The notes under the pieces are model-generated. The model made no database searches. It was not told the DNA's origin and worked only from the letters and a program-made list of their open reading frames with translations. From JACCYI01 sp963828075 (lineage in GTDB: Bacteria > Actinomycetota > Thermoleophilia > Solirubrobacterales > Solirubrobacteraceae), in NCBI GenBank assembly GCA_963828075.1, contig CAWHDH010000007.1, positions 281,156-345,155 of the forward strand: a stretch of DNA of 64,000 nucleotides. The letters are read 5' to 3'. Each line of letters begins with the position of its first letter. Within the stretch, counting starts at the first letter, position 1. The translations under genes and the position numbers were made by a program. This document shows, piece by piece, positions 15,433 through 24,851 of the stretch.

Positions 15433-16224
15433 TCACACCCCGCTGAACGCGCTGAAGCCGCCGTCGACCGGGACGACGACGCCGGTGACGAAGCTCGCGC
15501 CCGGCCCGCACAGCCACAGGACAGTGGAGACGAGCTCGCCGGCCTCGCCGAAGCGCCCGGTGGGCGTGTGGTCGACGATGCTGCGGCCGCGCTCGGTGGG
15601 CTCGCCGTCCTCGCGCAGCAGCAGGCGGCGATTCTGCTCGCCGACGAAGAACCCCGGGGCGATCGCGTTCACCCTGACCGCCGGGGCCAGCTCCACCGCG
15701 AGCCAGCGGGTCAGGTTCTCGACCGCCGCCTTGGCCGCGGAGTAGCCGATCACGCGGCTGATCGCGCGATCCGCCGCCATCGAGGACACGTTGACGATCG
15801 AGCCGCGCTCCATGGCGGATCCGAACACCTGCGCCGGCAGCAGGCTGCCGAGCAGGTTCAGGTCGACCACCTCACGGAAGGCCGCCTCGGAAAGCCCGAA
15901 CACGGACTCCCCCTCAGCCAGCGTCGCGCCGGGCGAGTTGCCGCCCGCCGCGTTGACGAGGATGTCGATGCTCCCCCACCGCTCGAGCACGCGCTCGCGC
16001 GCGGCGACCAGCGCCTCGCGGTCGAGCACGTCGGCCGGCAGGGCCTCGCCGCCGATCTCGCGTGCCGTCGCCTGCGCCCGCTCGGCGTCGCGGCCCATGA
16101 CCGCGACGCGGGCACCCGCCGCGGCGAGCCCGCCGGCCATCGCCGATCCGAGCGCCCCGCTGCCGCCGGTCACGACCGCCACCTTCCCGTCCAGCCCGAA
16201 CCACCGGCTCAACGACTCGGTCAT
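15433..16224 (-). CDS. SDR oxidoreductase, probable fructuronate/mannonate reductase
   Basis: The 263-residue classical SDR has the cofactor motif TGGSGALG near residue 19, NAAGG (NNAG position), the catalytic Ser in NVSSMAADR and the YSAAK Tyr-Lys pair. Length and pattern fit SDR-type D-mannonate oxidoreductases (UxuB of Bacillus type). In this operon it would reduce D-fructuronate to D-mannonate, feeding the mannonate dehydratase; that substrate is inferred from context only. The ATG at 16224 overlaps the epimerase stop by 4 nt. It is the last gene of the nine-gene operon. Confidence 0.78.
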   Translation of the reverse strand: MTESLSRWFGLDGKVAVVTGGSGALGSAMAGGLAAAGARVAVMGRDAERAQATAREIGGEALPADVLDREALVAARERVLERWGSIDILVNAAGGNSPGATLAEGESVFGLSEAAFREVVDLNLLGSLLPAQVFGSAMERGSIVNVSSMAADRAISRVIGYSAAKAAVENLTRWLAVELAPAVRVNAIAPGFFVGEQNRRLLLREDGEPTERGRSIVDHTPTGRFGEAGELVSTVLWLCGPGASFVTGVVVPVDGGFSAFSGV

Positions 16225-17627
16225 CGTGGCGCGAACGGTTGCAGATGGCGGGCGATGTGGCGCTCGAGCGCGGCCGCGTACTCCTCGCGCAGCCCCCGCA
16301 CACACGCGGCGAGTGCGCCGTCGGCGAGCACCGACCCGAACGTGACGTGCAGGACGCGGCGGACATCGTCGTCGTCGAGGGTCGCGTCCTCGGGAACCGG
16401 GAGGCGCTCGGGATCGACGGTCACGTGGTAGCTCGCGCGTTCCTCGGCGAAGCGCTCCACCGCGACCCCGTACAGCCGCCGGAACAGCGCCGGGTCGTGG
16501 ACCGACACGATCCGCAGCGCCTCCAGGTAGCTCGTCCCGGAGGTCTTGACGTGCACGCAGCCCCCGGTCGCCGCCGCGATCGCCGGGTAGATGCCGAGCT
16601 TGTCCGAGCCCGAGTGCAGGCTCAGCCGGTACGGCCCGAGCCGGGCGGCGATCGCCGCGTGGACCGCGAAGTCGGCCGCGAAGCGCTCGACGTCGCCGAT
16701 GTAGTCGATCCCCTTCTCGAAGCGGCCGACGAAGCGCGGCGCGAGGCTGACCCACCGCACGCCGAGGCGACGCAGCTCGGAGGCGACGTAGACGTGCTCG
16801 GCGTGCGACGTGGGCGCCTCGGTCTCGTCGACCGAGACCTCGAGCTCGAACCCGGCGGCCGGAGCGCGCTCGCAGAGCCGAGCGTACATCGAGACGACGT
16901 GGGCGACCGCCGGGCCGTACTTGGCCGCCGCGCCCAGCACGTCCTGCTCGGAGAGGGTCAGCGCCCGGTGGCCGAGGTCGAGCGAGCGGCCGGCGTAGCG
17001 CGCGACGGCATCGCGCGGCGTGTCCTGCAGCCGGTCCCACGGCACGCCGGCCGTGCCGGAGGAGGAGGCCCGGACGTGGTCGCCCGGATCCACCGTGTAC
17101 AGGGTGTATCCGGCCTCCGCGCAGCGATCGACGTCGGCGGGCGTCTTGAGGTGGTCGGCGTCGGCGCCGAACGGCTCGTGCCAGCCCTCCGCGAACACGC
17201 CCCACAGCGCGTCGTCCATGACCTCCTCGGGAGTCCGCCCGGTGCGATCGAGCTCGCGGATCGACTGCTGGGCGAACACCGGCGCCAGGCCGCCGCCGGC
17301 GGCTCGCAGCGCCCGGACGTGCCCGGGAGTGGCGAGCCCCAGCCGGTCGCCGAGCCCGATCGAGCCGCGCACCCCGAGCGGCCGCGGGCGGAGCCAGGGC
17401 AGGCGCGCGCGGAGCGCCGCCGCGTTGCGCGCGCTCGCCGGCCCGACCAGCCGCCCGCCGTCGCGCTCACCCTCGAACGGCGCCAGCCGACCGGGATCCT
17501 CCTCGGCGATCGCGACCAAAAGGGGCCCGTCGCCGCCCTCGGCGAGCGCGTACTCGACGCCGTCGGCGACCGCGACGGAGCGCGGGTGCGCGGACAGGCC
17601 GCGCAGTGTCGTCGTGTGGTCGCCCAT
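16221..17627 (-). CDS. uxaE: Tagaturonate epimerase family protein
   Basis: The 468-residue product matches the UxaE-type tagaturonate epimerases in layout: an N-terminal domain with GSIGLGDRLGLATPGH, then a TIM-barrel-like region with EVSVDETEAPTSHAEH, RRLGVRWVSLAPRFVGRFEKG, and LSLHSGSDKLGIYP, whose His, Asp and Glu residues are likely metal ligands. The known enzyme interconverts D-tagaturonate and D-fructuronate, joining the galacturonate branch to the glucuronate branch. ATG 17627 lies 5 nt after the dehydratase stop; the 3' end overlaps the SDR by 4 nt. Family assignment is from memory of the motif pattern. Confidence 0.8.
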   Translation of the reverse strand: MGDHTTTLRGLSAHPRSVAVADGVEYALAEGGDGPLLVAIAEEDPGRLAPFEGERDGGRLVGPASARNAAALRARLPWLRPRPLGVRGSIGLGDRLGLATPGHVRALRAAGGGLAPVFAQQSIRELDRTGRTPEEVMDDALWGVFAEGWHEPFGADADHLKTPADVDRCAEAGYTLYTVDPGDHVRASSSGTAGVPWDRLQDTPRDAVARYAGRSLDLGHRALTLSEQDVLGAAAKYGPAVAHVVSMYARLCERAPAAGFELEVSVDETEAPTSHAEHVYVASELRRLGVRWVSLAPRFVGRFEKGIDYIGDVERFAADFAVHAAIAARLGPYRLSLHSGSDKLGIYPAIAAATGGCVHVKTSGTSYLEALRIVSVHDPALFRRLYGVAVERFAEERASYHVTVDPERLPVPEDATLDDDDVRRVLHVTFGSVLADGALAACVRGLREEYAAALERHIARHLQPFAPR

Positions 17628-17632
17628 GAAGC

Positions 17633-18841
17633 TCACCAGCTGTGCATCGACCCGTCGAGCCGCCGCGCCACCGGCAGGTAGGCGCGGCGGTACGGGAATT
17701 GGGCCGCCAGCTCCTCGTCGATGTCGACGCCCAGACCCGGGCCCTCGCCCGGGTGCAGGTGCCCGTCCTCGAGCCGGTAGTCGTGCGGGAACACCGCGTC
17801 GGTCTCGCTGCTGTGCGTCATGTACTCCTGGATGCCGAAGTTGGGGACCGCGACGTCCACGTGCAGCGCCGCCGCCAGGCAGACCGGCGACAGGTCGGTC
17901 GCCCCGTGCGATCCGGTGCGGACGTCGTAGAGCTCGGCCAGGCTGAAGATCTTGCGCAGGTGGCTGATGCCGCCGGCGTGCGAGACGTCGGTGCGGATGT
18001 AGTCGATCAGCTGCTCGGTGATCAGCCGCTCGCAGTCCCAGATCGAGTTGAAGACCTCGCCGACGGCGATCGGCGTGGTCGTGTGCTGGCGGATCAGCCG
18101 GTAGCCGTCCTGGTGCTCGGCCGGGACGGGGTCCTCGAGCCAGAACAGCGCGTGGTCCTCGAGCGACCGGCCGAGCCGCGCCGCCTCGATCGGCGTCAGG
18201 CGGTGGTGGACGTCGTGGAGCAGGTGGAAGTCGAAGCCGAGCTGCGCGCGCACCTCGCCGATCAGCTCGGGCGCGAAGCGCATGTAGGCCTCCGTCGACC
18301 ACGCGTCCTCGACCGGGAAGTCCGGCGTGGCCGGCTCGTAGAACGACGCGTCGCGGGTGACCCCGTAGACGCCCTTGAGCCCCGGGACGGCGCACTGGGC
18401 GCGGACCGCGCGATACCCCTGCTCGCGGAACGCCGCCACGCGCTCGACGGTCTCGTCGATCGTGTCGCCGCTCGCGTGGCCGTAGACCATCACCCCGTCG
18501 CGGGCGCGGCCGCCCAGGAGCTGGTAGACGGGCATCCCCGCGGCCTTGCCCTTGAGGTCCCACAGCGCCGTGTCGACGGCGGCGATGGCCGTCATCGTGA
18601 CCGGCCCGCGACGCCAGTAGGCGCCCTTGTAGAGGTACTGCCACATGTCCTCGATGCGATGCGCGTCGCGGCCCTCGAGCAGCGGGCAGACGTGGTCGGC
18701 CAGGTAGCTCGCGACCGCCAGCTCGCGGCCGTTGAGGGTCGCGTCCCCGACGCCGGTGAGACCGTCGTCGGTGGTCAGCTTGAGGGTCACGAAGTTGCGG
18801 CCCGGACAGCAGACGATCACCTCGGCGTCGGCGATCCTCAC
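17633..18841 (-). CDS. D-mannonate dehydratase, enolase-superfamily (ManD) type
   Basis: The 402-residue product follows ManD closely: PGRNFVTLKL at the N-terminus, GRELAVASYL, MWQYLYKGAYWRRGPV, the catalytic-loop VPGLKGVYG, HLLHDVHHR and WLEDPVPAE with metal ligands, GEVFNSIWD, and the C-terminal PYRRAYLPVARRLDGSMHSW. It dehydrates D-mannonate to 2-keto-3-deoxygluconate (KDG). GTG 18841 overlaps the upstream stop by 4 nt. The loop reads WLEDPVPAE where characterised high-activity enzymes have WLEDCTPAE, so activity could be low or directed to a related aldonate. Confidence 0.85.
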   Translation of the reverse strand: MRIADAEVIVCCPGRNFVTLKLTTDDGLTGVGDATLNGRELAVASYLADHVCPLLEGRDAHRIEDMWQYLYKGAYWRRGPVTMTAIAAVDTALWDLKGKAAGMPVYQLLGGRARDGVMVYGHASGDTIDETVERVAAFREQGYRAVRAQCAVPGLKGVYGVTRDASFYEPATPDFPVEDAWSTEAYMRFAPELIGEVRAQLGFDFHLLHDVHHRLTPIEAARLGRSLEDHALFWLEDPVPAEHQDGYRLIRQHTTTPIAVGEVFNSIWDCERLITEQLIDYIRTDVSHAGGISHLRKIFSLAELYDVRTGSHGATDLSPVCLAAALHVDVAVPNFGIQEYMTHSSETDAVFPHDYRLEDGHLHPGEGPGLGVDIDEELAAQFPYRRAYLPVARRLDGSMHSW

Positions 18842-19599
18842 GCGGCGCCCTCCTGCAGCCACGCGTGCTGGGGATCCAGGCGCGGCACCATCTCGCGCCC
18901 CTCGCCGGCCAGGACCCACAGGTAGTAGAGCTCGTAGCCGGGCGCGGCGACCACCGGGTGGTAGCCGGAGGGGATCAAGGCGACGTCGCCGTCGCGCACG
19001 ACGAACGAGCGCTCCTTGCCGGGCTCGTAGAGCATCTGCACGCCGAACCCGCCGTCCGGCGCGATCCGGAACAGGTACACCTCCTCGAGGGCGACCTCCT
19101 CGGGCGGGGTCTGCTCGTCGTGCTTGTGCGGCGGATAGGAGGACCAGTTGCCGGGCGGGTTCAGCGTCTCGCCGACGAGCAGCCGCGTGGCCGCATGCTC
19201 GGGGCCGAGGATCGTCCGCACCGTGCGCTGCCAGTTGCCGTCGCCGACGGTGGCCACCCGCTGGTCGCCCGGGCCGATGATCCGGGCCGGCCCCGGCTCG
19301 TCGTCGCCGGGCGGCGCGCCCATCACCGCCACCACCGCCCCCTCGTCGCCCGCGACGAGCTGGAGCGGGGCGCCGGGCGGCGCGTACACGGCGTGCCCGA
19401 GCTCGGAGAACGGGTCGCGGCGGTGCGGCGTCCGGCCGAGCTCGGCGTCGCCGGCGGTGGCTTCGACGCTGCCCTGCATCACGACGGCCACGACCTCGTC
19501 GGCGCCGCCGGCCTCGTACGCCTCGCCGGGCTCCAGCCGGCCGTAGCCGAGGTCGATCGCGGCGGTGTCGGTGCCGCGCCTCACGAGTTGCTCGATCAC
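18838..19599 (-). CDS. IolB/KduI-family isomerase
   Basis: The 253-residue double-cupin protein has NPPGNWSSYPPHKHD, the metal-binding signature of 5-deoxy-glucuronate isomerase (IolB), and a later GDVALIPSGYHPVVAAPGY with the third His. GTG 19599 is preceded by AAGGAG with 5-nt spacing. No other inositol gene is near. In a uronate operon lacking UxaC, an IolB/KduI-type enzyme could supply the aldose-ketose step (galacturonate or glucuronate to tagaturonate or fructuronate), as KduI has been reported to do in E. coli. That role is inference. It overlaps the dehydratase by 4 nt. Confidence 0.75.
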   Translation of the reverse strand: MIEQLVRRGTDTAAIDLGYGRLEPGEAYEAGGADEVVAVVMQGSVEATAGDAELGRTPHRRDPFSELGHAVYAPPGAPLQLVAGDEGAVVAVMGAPPGDDEPGPARIIGPGDQRVATVGDGNWQRTVRTILGPEHAATRLLVGETLNPPGNWSSYPPHKHDEQTPPEEVALEEVYLFRIAPDGGFGVQMLYEPGKERSFVVRDGDVALIPSGYHPVVAAPGYELYYLWVLAGEGREMVPRLDPQHAWLQEGAA

Positions 19600-19609
19600 A
19601 TTCGCTCCT

Positions 19610-20485
19610 TCACTTGACTGGTTCCTCCCTGACCCGCGACACGAGCTGCGTCGGGTTCACGAACCGCAGCGCCACGATCAGCAGCATCAGCGTGGTCAGC
19701 ATGTAGATGACCGCCATCGAGTCGATCGTCTGGTCCGTCCGGATGCCCGCCGCGAACGCGGCGTTGTAGAGCGCCACCACGAGCGTCTGGCTCGTCGGCC
19801 CCGCGGTCAGGAAGGTCAGCTCGAACATCGCGACGGTGCGGACCAGGACCAGCAGCCCGGCGGCCAGGATCCCGGGCACCAGCAGCGGCGTGAGCACCCG
19901 GGTCAGCACGCGGCCGGTCCCGGCGCCGCACATCCGCGCCGCGGACTCGATGTTCGGATCGATCTGCTCGACGAACGGCGTCATCACCAGGACGACGAAC
20001 GGCACCGCGGGCACGAGGTTCGCGACGATGACGCCGCTCAGCGTGCCCGCCAGCCGGACCTCGTAGAGCAGGCTGGCCAGCGGGATGCCGTAGCTCAGCG
20101 GCGGGAGCACGAGCGGCAGCAGCAGCGCGAGCATGATCAGGCGCTTGCCGGGGAAGTCACGCCGCGCGAGCGCGTAGGCGGCCGGGACGCCGACCAGGAG
20201 CGAGATAACCACGACGGCGAGCGCGACCTCGAGCGTCACCACCAGCGTGTCGAACACCGCGAACTGGCTCCACGCCTGGCGGTACCAGCGCGTCGTCAGG
20301 CCCTCGGGCAGCCAGGCGTCGAACCAGCGCGTGCCGAACGAGTTGACCACCACCTCGGTGATCAGCGCGAGCAGGTTGATGAGGAAGAACGCCACCGCGC
20401 CCCACACGAGCCAAGCGCCGGGCGAGGCGACGAAGCGCCGGCGCCGGGGGGCGTCCTGCGGCAGCGATGCGGCCGTGGCGGTCAT
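19610..20485 (-). CDS. ABC importer permease (PotC/CysW-like)
   Basis: The 291-residue product has six predicted helices and the permease EAA-like loop (ESAARMCGAGTGRVLTRVLTP), where typical proteins have EAA---G---------I-LP. It is of the spermidine/iron-type two-permease family and not the sugar CUT1 family. It starts at ATG 20485, whose A is the last base of the upstream permease stop. In this operon the complex probably imports a uronate or aldonate. Confidence 0.85.
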   Translation of the reverse strand: MTATAASLPQDAPRRRRFVASPGAWLVWGAVAFFLINLLALITEVVVNSFGTRWFDAWLPEGLTTRWYRQAWSQFAVFDTLVVTLEVALAVVVISLLVGVPAAYALARRDFPGKRLIMLALLLPLVLPPLSYGIPLASLLYEVRLAGTLSGVIVANLVPAVPFVVLVMTPFVEQIDPNIESAARMCGAGTGRVLTRVLTPLLVPGILAAGLLVLVRTVAMFELTFLTAGPTSQTLVVALYNAAFAAGIRTDQTIDSMAVIYMLTTLMLLIVALRFVNPTQLVSRVREEPVK

Positions 20486-21390
20486 CAGCCCTTCCCCCCC
20501 GTGCTCGGGCCGCGGTACAGCCGCGCGCGCGTGCCGAGCACGATCGCGATGATCGTGAGCTCGACCGCGCCCATCACCATCGCGATCGCCGAGCCCAGGG
20601 AGTAGTCGTACTTCTGGAAGGCCGCGTCGTACGCGGCGATCGAGATCACGCGGGTGGCGCCGGACGGCTCCCCCACGAGCGCGGCCGAGGGGAACACGGA
20701 GAACGCCAGCACGAACGCGAGCACGAAGGTCGTGGCCAGGCCCGGCGCCAGCAGCGGGAACGTGATGTGCCAGAACCGCTGCCGCGGGCTCGCGCCGAGC
20801 GTGGCCGCGGCGCGCTCGAGGGTCGGGTCGATGCCCGACAGGTAGCTGAGGGTCAGCAGGAACGCGAACGGGAACCCGGTGATCACCAGCGACAGCAGGA
20901 CGCCCCAGTAGTTGTGCACGAACTGGATCGGCTCGTTCACGAGGCCGATCTCGAGCAGGACCCGGTTCATCCAGCCGCGCGGCCCGAGATAGCGCAGCAG
21001 GCCCTCGGCGACCAGGACGGTGCCGAGCGTCATCGGCACGACCAGGATCGCCGTCAGCAGCCGCTTGCCGCGGAACGGCCCCCGCAGCCGGTAGGCGATC
21101 GGCACCGCCGCGAGCACGTTGATGGCCGTCGCCGGCAGCGCGATCTTCAGCGTCGTGAAGATCGTGTCGCGCTGGTAGGCGTCGGAGAAGAACGTGTCGT
21201 AGTTGGCGAACATGCCGCCGCCCTCGAGCGGGCGCAGCGACAGGTCCAGCCCGTACAGGAACGGATAGGCGAACAGCAGCGCGAGCAGGATCAGCGCCGG
21301 CGCCAGCAGCAGCAGCGTGCGGTCGACGCCGCGCTCGGCCAGGCGGCTGCGCAGCGTCGGGCCGCCGGCGACCCCCGCGGCGGCGCTCAC
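20485..21390 (-). CDS. ABC importer permease (PotB-like)
   Basis: The 301-residue product has six helices and the loop ERAAATLGASPRQRFWHITFP, a full EAA signature for docking on the ATPase. GTG 21390 overlaps the ATPase stop by 4 nt. With its neighbour it forms the membrane channel of the importer. Confidence 0.87.
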   Translation of the reverse strand: MSAAAGVAGGPTLRSRLAERGVDRTLLLLAPALILLALLFAYPFLYGLDLSLRPLEGGGMFANYDTFFSDAYQRDTIFTTLKIALPATAINVLAAVPIAYRLRGPFRGKRLLTAILVVPMTLGTVLVAEGLLRYLGPRGWMNRVLLEIGLVNEPIQFVHNYWGVLLSLVITGFPFAFLLTLSYLSGIDPTLERAAATLGASPRQRFWHITFPLLAPGLATTFVLAFVLAFSVFPSAALVGEPSGATRVISIAAYDAAFQKYDYSLGSAIAMVMGAVELTIIAIVLGTRARLYRGPSTGGKG

Positions 21391-22553
21391 GGCGACGCCT
21401 CGGAGTCGTCGGAGTCGTCGGAGTCGAAGACCATCACCCGCTCCGGCGCGACGCCAAGCGAGACGTCGTCCCCGGGGACTACTCGCTCGTCGGTGAGGAA
21501 GTGCAGGCGGCGGTCCTCCCCCACGACGGCCTCGACCGCGAGCACGTGGCCGCGGTACTCGACGACGGCGACCCGCGCCTGGATCTCGTTCGCGCCGCCC
21601 GCCCCCACCGTGAAGTCCTCCGGCCGGATGGCGATCGTGGCGCGGCGCCCCTCGCCGCGCCGGCGGTCGAGCCCGCGGAGGCGCAGCGCGCCCTCCTCCG
21701 TCACCGTGGCGTGCTCGCCGTCGCTCTCCTCGACGCCCAGCTCGAAGATGTTGCGGTAGCCCATGAAGCCGGCGGCGTAGGCGCTGACCGGCTCGCCGTA
21801 GATCTGCTCGGGCGCGCCGATCTGCTCGACCCGCCCGTCGCGCAGCAGCACGAGCCGGTCGGCCAGCGAGAGCGCCTCCTCCTGATCGTGGGTGACGTAC
21901 ACGGTCGTCAGCCCCAGGTCCTGGTGCAGGCGCCGGATCTCCGTGCGCATCTCCATCCGCAGCTTGGCGTCGAGGTTGGAGAGCGGCTCGTCCATCAAGA
22001 GCAGCGAGGGCTCGATCACGACGGCGCGCGCGATCGACACCCGCTGCTGCTGGCCGCCCGACAGCTGCGCCGGGTACTTGGTCGCGTGGGCCTCGAGGCC
22101 GACGAGCGCCAGCGCGCGGTCGATCCGATCCTTCGCCTCGGCCTTCGGCGTGCGGCGCATCGCCAGCCCGAAGGCGACGTTGCGCCGCACGGACAGGTGC
22201 GGGAACAGCGCGTAGTTCTGGAACACCATGCCGAACCCGCGGCGCTCCGGCGGCAGGCCGTCGATCCGCTTGCCGTCGAGCCAGATGCCGCCCGCGCTGA
22301 GCGGGAGCAGCCCGGCCAGGCAGTTCAGCGCCGTGGTCTTGCCGCACCCGGACGGGCCGAGCAGGGCGATGAACTCGCCGCCCTTGATCGTCAGGTCGAG
22401 GCCGTCGAGCGCCGCGGTCCCACCGAAGCGCCGCGTCACCCCCTCGAGGCGCAGCTCCTCGAGGCCGACATCGCGCCCGAGGCGCTCGGCGACGCCGCGC
22501 TCGCCGTTCATCGGGTCGGCACCGTTCGTGCGATCTGCCGCCGGAGTCGGCAT
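21387..22553 (-). CDS. ABC importer ATPase (PotA/MalK-like)
   Basis: The 388-residue product has Walker A GPSGCGKTT, Q-loop FQNYALFPHLS, signature LSGGQQQR, Walker B LLLMDEPLSNLD and H-loop THDQEEA, then a TOBE/OB regulatory tail with IAIRPEDF. An Asp-Ser tract (DSDDSDDSE) closes the protein; it is encoded by a short GAC-TCC repeat that could slip. The gene's Shine-Dalgarno AAGGAG is inside the last codons of the substrate-binding gene, and ATG 22553 follows that stop by 2 nt. Confidence 0.9.
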   Translation of the reverse strand: MPTPAADRTNGADPMNGERGVAERLGRDVGLEELRLEGVTRRFGGTAALDGLDLTIKGGEFIALLGPSGCGKTTALNCLAGLLPLSAGGIWLDGKRIDGLPPERRGFGMVFQNYALFPHLSVRRNVAFGLAMRRTPKAEAKDRIDRALALVGLEAHATKYPAQLSGGQQQRVSIARAVVIEPSLLLMDEPLSNLDAKLRMEMRTEIRRLHQDLGLTTVYVTHDQEEALSLADRLVLLRDGRVEQIGAPEQIYGEPVSAYAAGFMGYRNIFELGVEESDGEHATVTEEGALRLRGLDRRRGEGRRATIAIRPEDFTVGAGGANEIQARVAVVEYRGHVLAVEAVVGEDRRLHFLTDERVVPGDDVSLGVAPERVMVFDSDDSDDSEASP

Positions 22554-22555
22554 CG

Positions 22556-23773
22556 TCACTCCTTGATCTTCGAGCCGCCGATCTCGCGGTCCCACTTGTC
22601 GAACGCGGCGACGAGCGTCTCGCCGATCAGCGGCGTCTCCTTCGGGTGCGTCTCGATCCACTCGTCGTACTCCGGGCGCCCGTACTCGCGGATCACCTGC
22701 TGGCTTTTGGCGGGTGCGAGGTCGAGCCCGACGTCCTTGACCGCCGGGCCCGGGAAGAAGTAGCCGTCGTCGTAGGCGAGAGCCTGCTGCTCGGGCTTGA
22801 GCAGATGACTCATCAGCTCCAGGACGACCGCGAGCTTGTCCTCCGCGATGCCCTTGGGAACGACCATGTAGTGGGCGTCGGTGACCCAGTGCATCCCGTC
22901 CATCGCAGCGACCTTGACGTCCTTCGGGACGGTGCCCAGCGCGCGCGGGTTGATGTCCCACCCGGTGGTGCTGGCGATCATGTCGCGCGAGCCGTCGGCG
23001 AGCGCGCTCATCGTGTCCTTGGTCCCCGACGGGTAGTACTGGATGTGCTTGTCGAGCTCCTTCAGGAACGCCCACGTCTTGTCCCAGCCGTTGATCGGAT
23101 CCTTCGGGTCGGAGTCGCCGAGCAGGTAGGGCAGGCCCATCAGGAACGTCCGCCCCGGCCCGGAGTTCGCCGGCTGGGCGTACATGAAGCGGTCCGGATG
23201 CGCCTTCGCCCACGCCAGCAGCTCCTCGGCGGACTTCGGCGGGTCCGGCACCCGCTTGGGGTCGTACTCGAGCAGCGGGCCGGACGGGTAGTAGGTCACC
23301 ACGATCCCCTGGCCCTTCGCCTGCTCCTGCATCTTCGCGGCGGCCGGGAGGTAGTTCTGCTGCAGGTCCGGGAACTTGGCCTCGCTGCTGGGGAGCAGCT
23401 CGAGCCACAGCTTCTGCGCGATCCCGGCCGACAACCCGTCGGTGCCGGTCAGCACGAGGTCGATGTCGAGCCGGTTGGCGCGCTGCTGCGCCTTGATCTT
23501 GCCCGACAGCTCCGGCGCGGTCGCCGTCGTGAAGGTGATCCGGTTGACGAGCTCGGGATGCGCCTTCTTGTAGCTCTCGATCGCCTTCTGGGTGAGCTGC
23601 AGGTTGCCGGCGACGTCGAGGACGTTGAGCGCCACGGCCTCCTTCGGCAGGTCGGGCACGCCGCTGGGCGCCTCGCTGACGGCCTCGTCGCTCCCCCCGC
23701 CGCAGGCGGAGAGGAGCGCCCCGAGGACCGCGACGGCGAGCGTGGCCGAAAGCCTGGATGGTGTCCGGTGCAT
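22556..23773 (-). CDS. Lipoprotein substrate-binding protein of ABC importer
   Basis: The 405-residue product has a signal peptide ending in the lipobox LLSAC, so it is anchored by acylated Cys on the outer face. The body is a type II periplasmic-binding fold (PotD/Fbp-like), with LNVLDVAGNLQLTQ and MVVPKGIAEDK. Of two ATGs (23779 and 23773) the second is chosen because GGAGG then lies 7 nt upstream. It is the first structural gene after lacI, the usual place for a highly expressed binding protein. The ligand is probably a uronate or a derived acid, from context. Confidence 0.85.
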   Translation of the reverse strand: MHRTPSRLSATLAVAVLGALLSACGGGSDEAVSEAPSGVPDLPKEAVALNVLDVAGNLQLTQKAIESYKKAHPELVNRITFTTATAPELSGKIKAQQRANRLDIDLVLTGTDGLSAGIAQKLWLELLPSSEAKFPDLQQNYLPAAAKMQEQAKGQGIVVTYYPSGPLLEYDPKRVPDPPKSAEELLAWAKAHPDRFMYAQPANSGPGRTFLMGLPYLLGDSDPKDPINGWDKTWAFLKELDKHIQYYPSGTKDTMSALADGSRDMIASTTGWDINPRALGTVPKDVKVAAMDGMHWVTDAHYMVVPKGIAEDKLAVVLELMSHLLKPEQQALAYDDGYFFPGPAVKDVGLDLAPAKSQQVIREYGRPEYDEWIETHPKETPLIGETLVAAFDKWDREIGGSKIKE

Positions 23774-23775
23774 CG

Positions 23776-24843
23776 TCATTCCTCCCTTGCCGCGTGCGCC
23801 GTCGCGGCGCCGCGGCTTGCCGATCCTCTGAACGAATGTCCGTCCTGGGGTGGCGGACCGGTCGAGCCCCTGACCCGAAGCTCGGTCTTCAGCTCCCGGG
23901 CCTGCCGGCCGTCGAGAGCCTGCCCGGCCCGAGGGCCCAGGAGCAGGTCGACGGCCGCCCGCCCGGCGGCTGCGGTGGGCGCCACGACCGTCGTCAACGA
24001 CGGTGACGCGATCGCCGCCATCTGGATGTCGTCGAAGCCCACGACGCTGACGGCGGCGGGGACGGCGACGCCGCGGTCGGCGAGGCGGGCGAGCACGCCG
24101 AGCGCGATCAGGTCGTTGTAGGCGACGATCGCCGTGGGGGCCTCCGCGAGCGCCTGGTCGGCCGCCCGCACGCCGGCCTCGTAGCCAGGCTCGAACGGGC
24201 CGAGCGCGGTGACCGCCATGCCGAGCCGGTCCGCGACCTGCCGCAGCGCCTTCTGGCGCTGGCGGTTGGACCAGGACTGCCGGGGGCCGGCGAGGTACAC
24301 GCAGCTCCGATGACCCAGCGCGAACAGGTGCTCGACCGCCTGCCGGATACCGCCCGCCATGTCCATCGAGACCGCGGGCACTCCAGGCGACCGCCGGTTG
24401 ACCAGCACGAGGGAGGTCAGGCCCGCGATCTCGCGGAGCTCGGCCTCGGACATCCGCGAGGAGCACGCGATCACCCCGTCGACCTGCTTGGCCATCGCGC
24501 GGATGATCGGCGCCTCGGCCTCCGGGTCCTCGTCCGCGTCGGCGAGGAAGACCGAATAGTCGCGCTCCCGCGCCCGCGCCTGGGCGGCCTTGACCAAGGC
24601 GGGGAAGAACGGGTTGGCGATGTCCGGCACGATCAGGCCGAGGTTGCCGGTGCGCCCGGTGATCAGCCCGCGGGCGGCCCGGTTGGGCGTGTAACCGAGC
24701 GAGGCGGCGATCTCCAGTACGCGCTCGCGCGTCTGGCCACGCACGAGCTCAGGCGCGTGGAACGCCCGTGAGACGGTGGAGATCGAAGCTCCCGCCGCCT
24801 TCGCCACGTCGTGGATGGTCGCCGCCCGCTTCGGCCCTCCCAT
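23776..24843 (-). CDS. LacI-family regulator of the uronate operon
   Basis: The 355-residue product has the LacI headpiece TIHDVAKAAGASISTVSRAF, the hinge helix NRAARGLITGRTGNLG, and an effector domain with LIVPDIANPFF and a late VVGFDDIQMAAIASPSLTTV. A C-terminal extension of about 25 residues after the usual end is rich in Gly/Arg/Ala. It heads the operon and an operator-like palindrome overlaps its own promoter, so it probably represses itself and the eight genes behind it until a uronate pathway metabolite binds. Confidence 0.9.
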   Translation of the reverse strand: MGGPKRAATIHDVAKAAGASISTVSRAFHAPELVRGQTRERVLEIAASLGYTPNRAARGLITGRTGNLGLIVPDIANPFFPALVKAAQARARERDYSVFLADADEDPEAEAPIIRAMAKQVDGVIACSSRMSEAELREIAGLTSLVLVNRRSPGVPAVSMDMAGGIRQAVEHLFALGHRSCVYLAGPRQSWSNRQRQKALRQVADRLGMAVTALGPFEPGYEAGVRAADQALAEAPTAIVAYNDLIALGVLARLADRGVAVPAAVSVVGFDDIQMAAIASPSLTTVVAPTAAAGRAAVDLLLGPRAGQALDGRQARELKTELRVRGSTGPPPQDGHSFRGSASRGAATAHAAREE

Positions 24844-24851
24844 GCGGCGAC

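Noticed and set aside
18838..19599. Part of an inositol catabolic operon because of the IolB-like gene
   Set aside because: No other iol gene is present; the neighbours belong to hexuronate metabolism.
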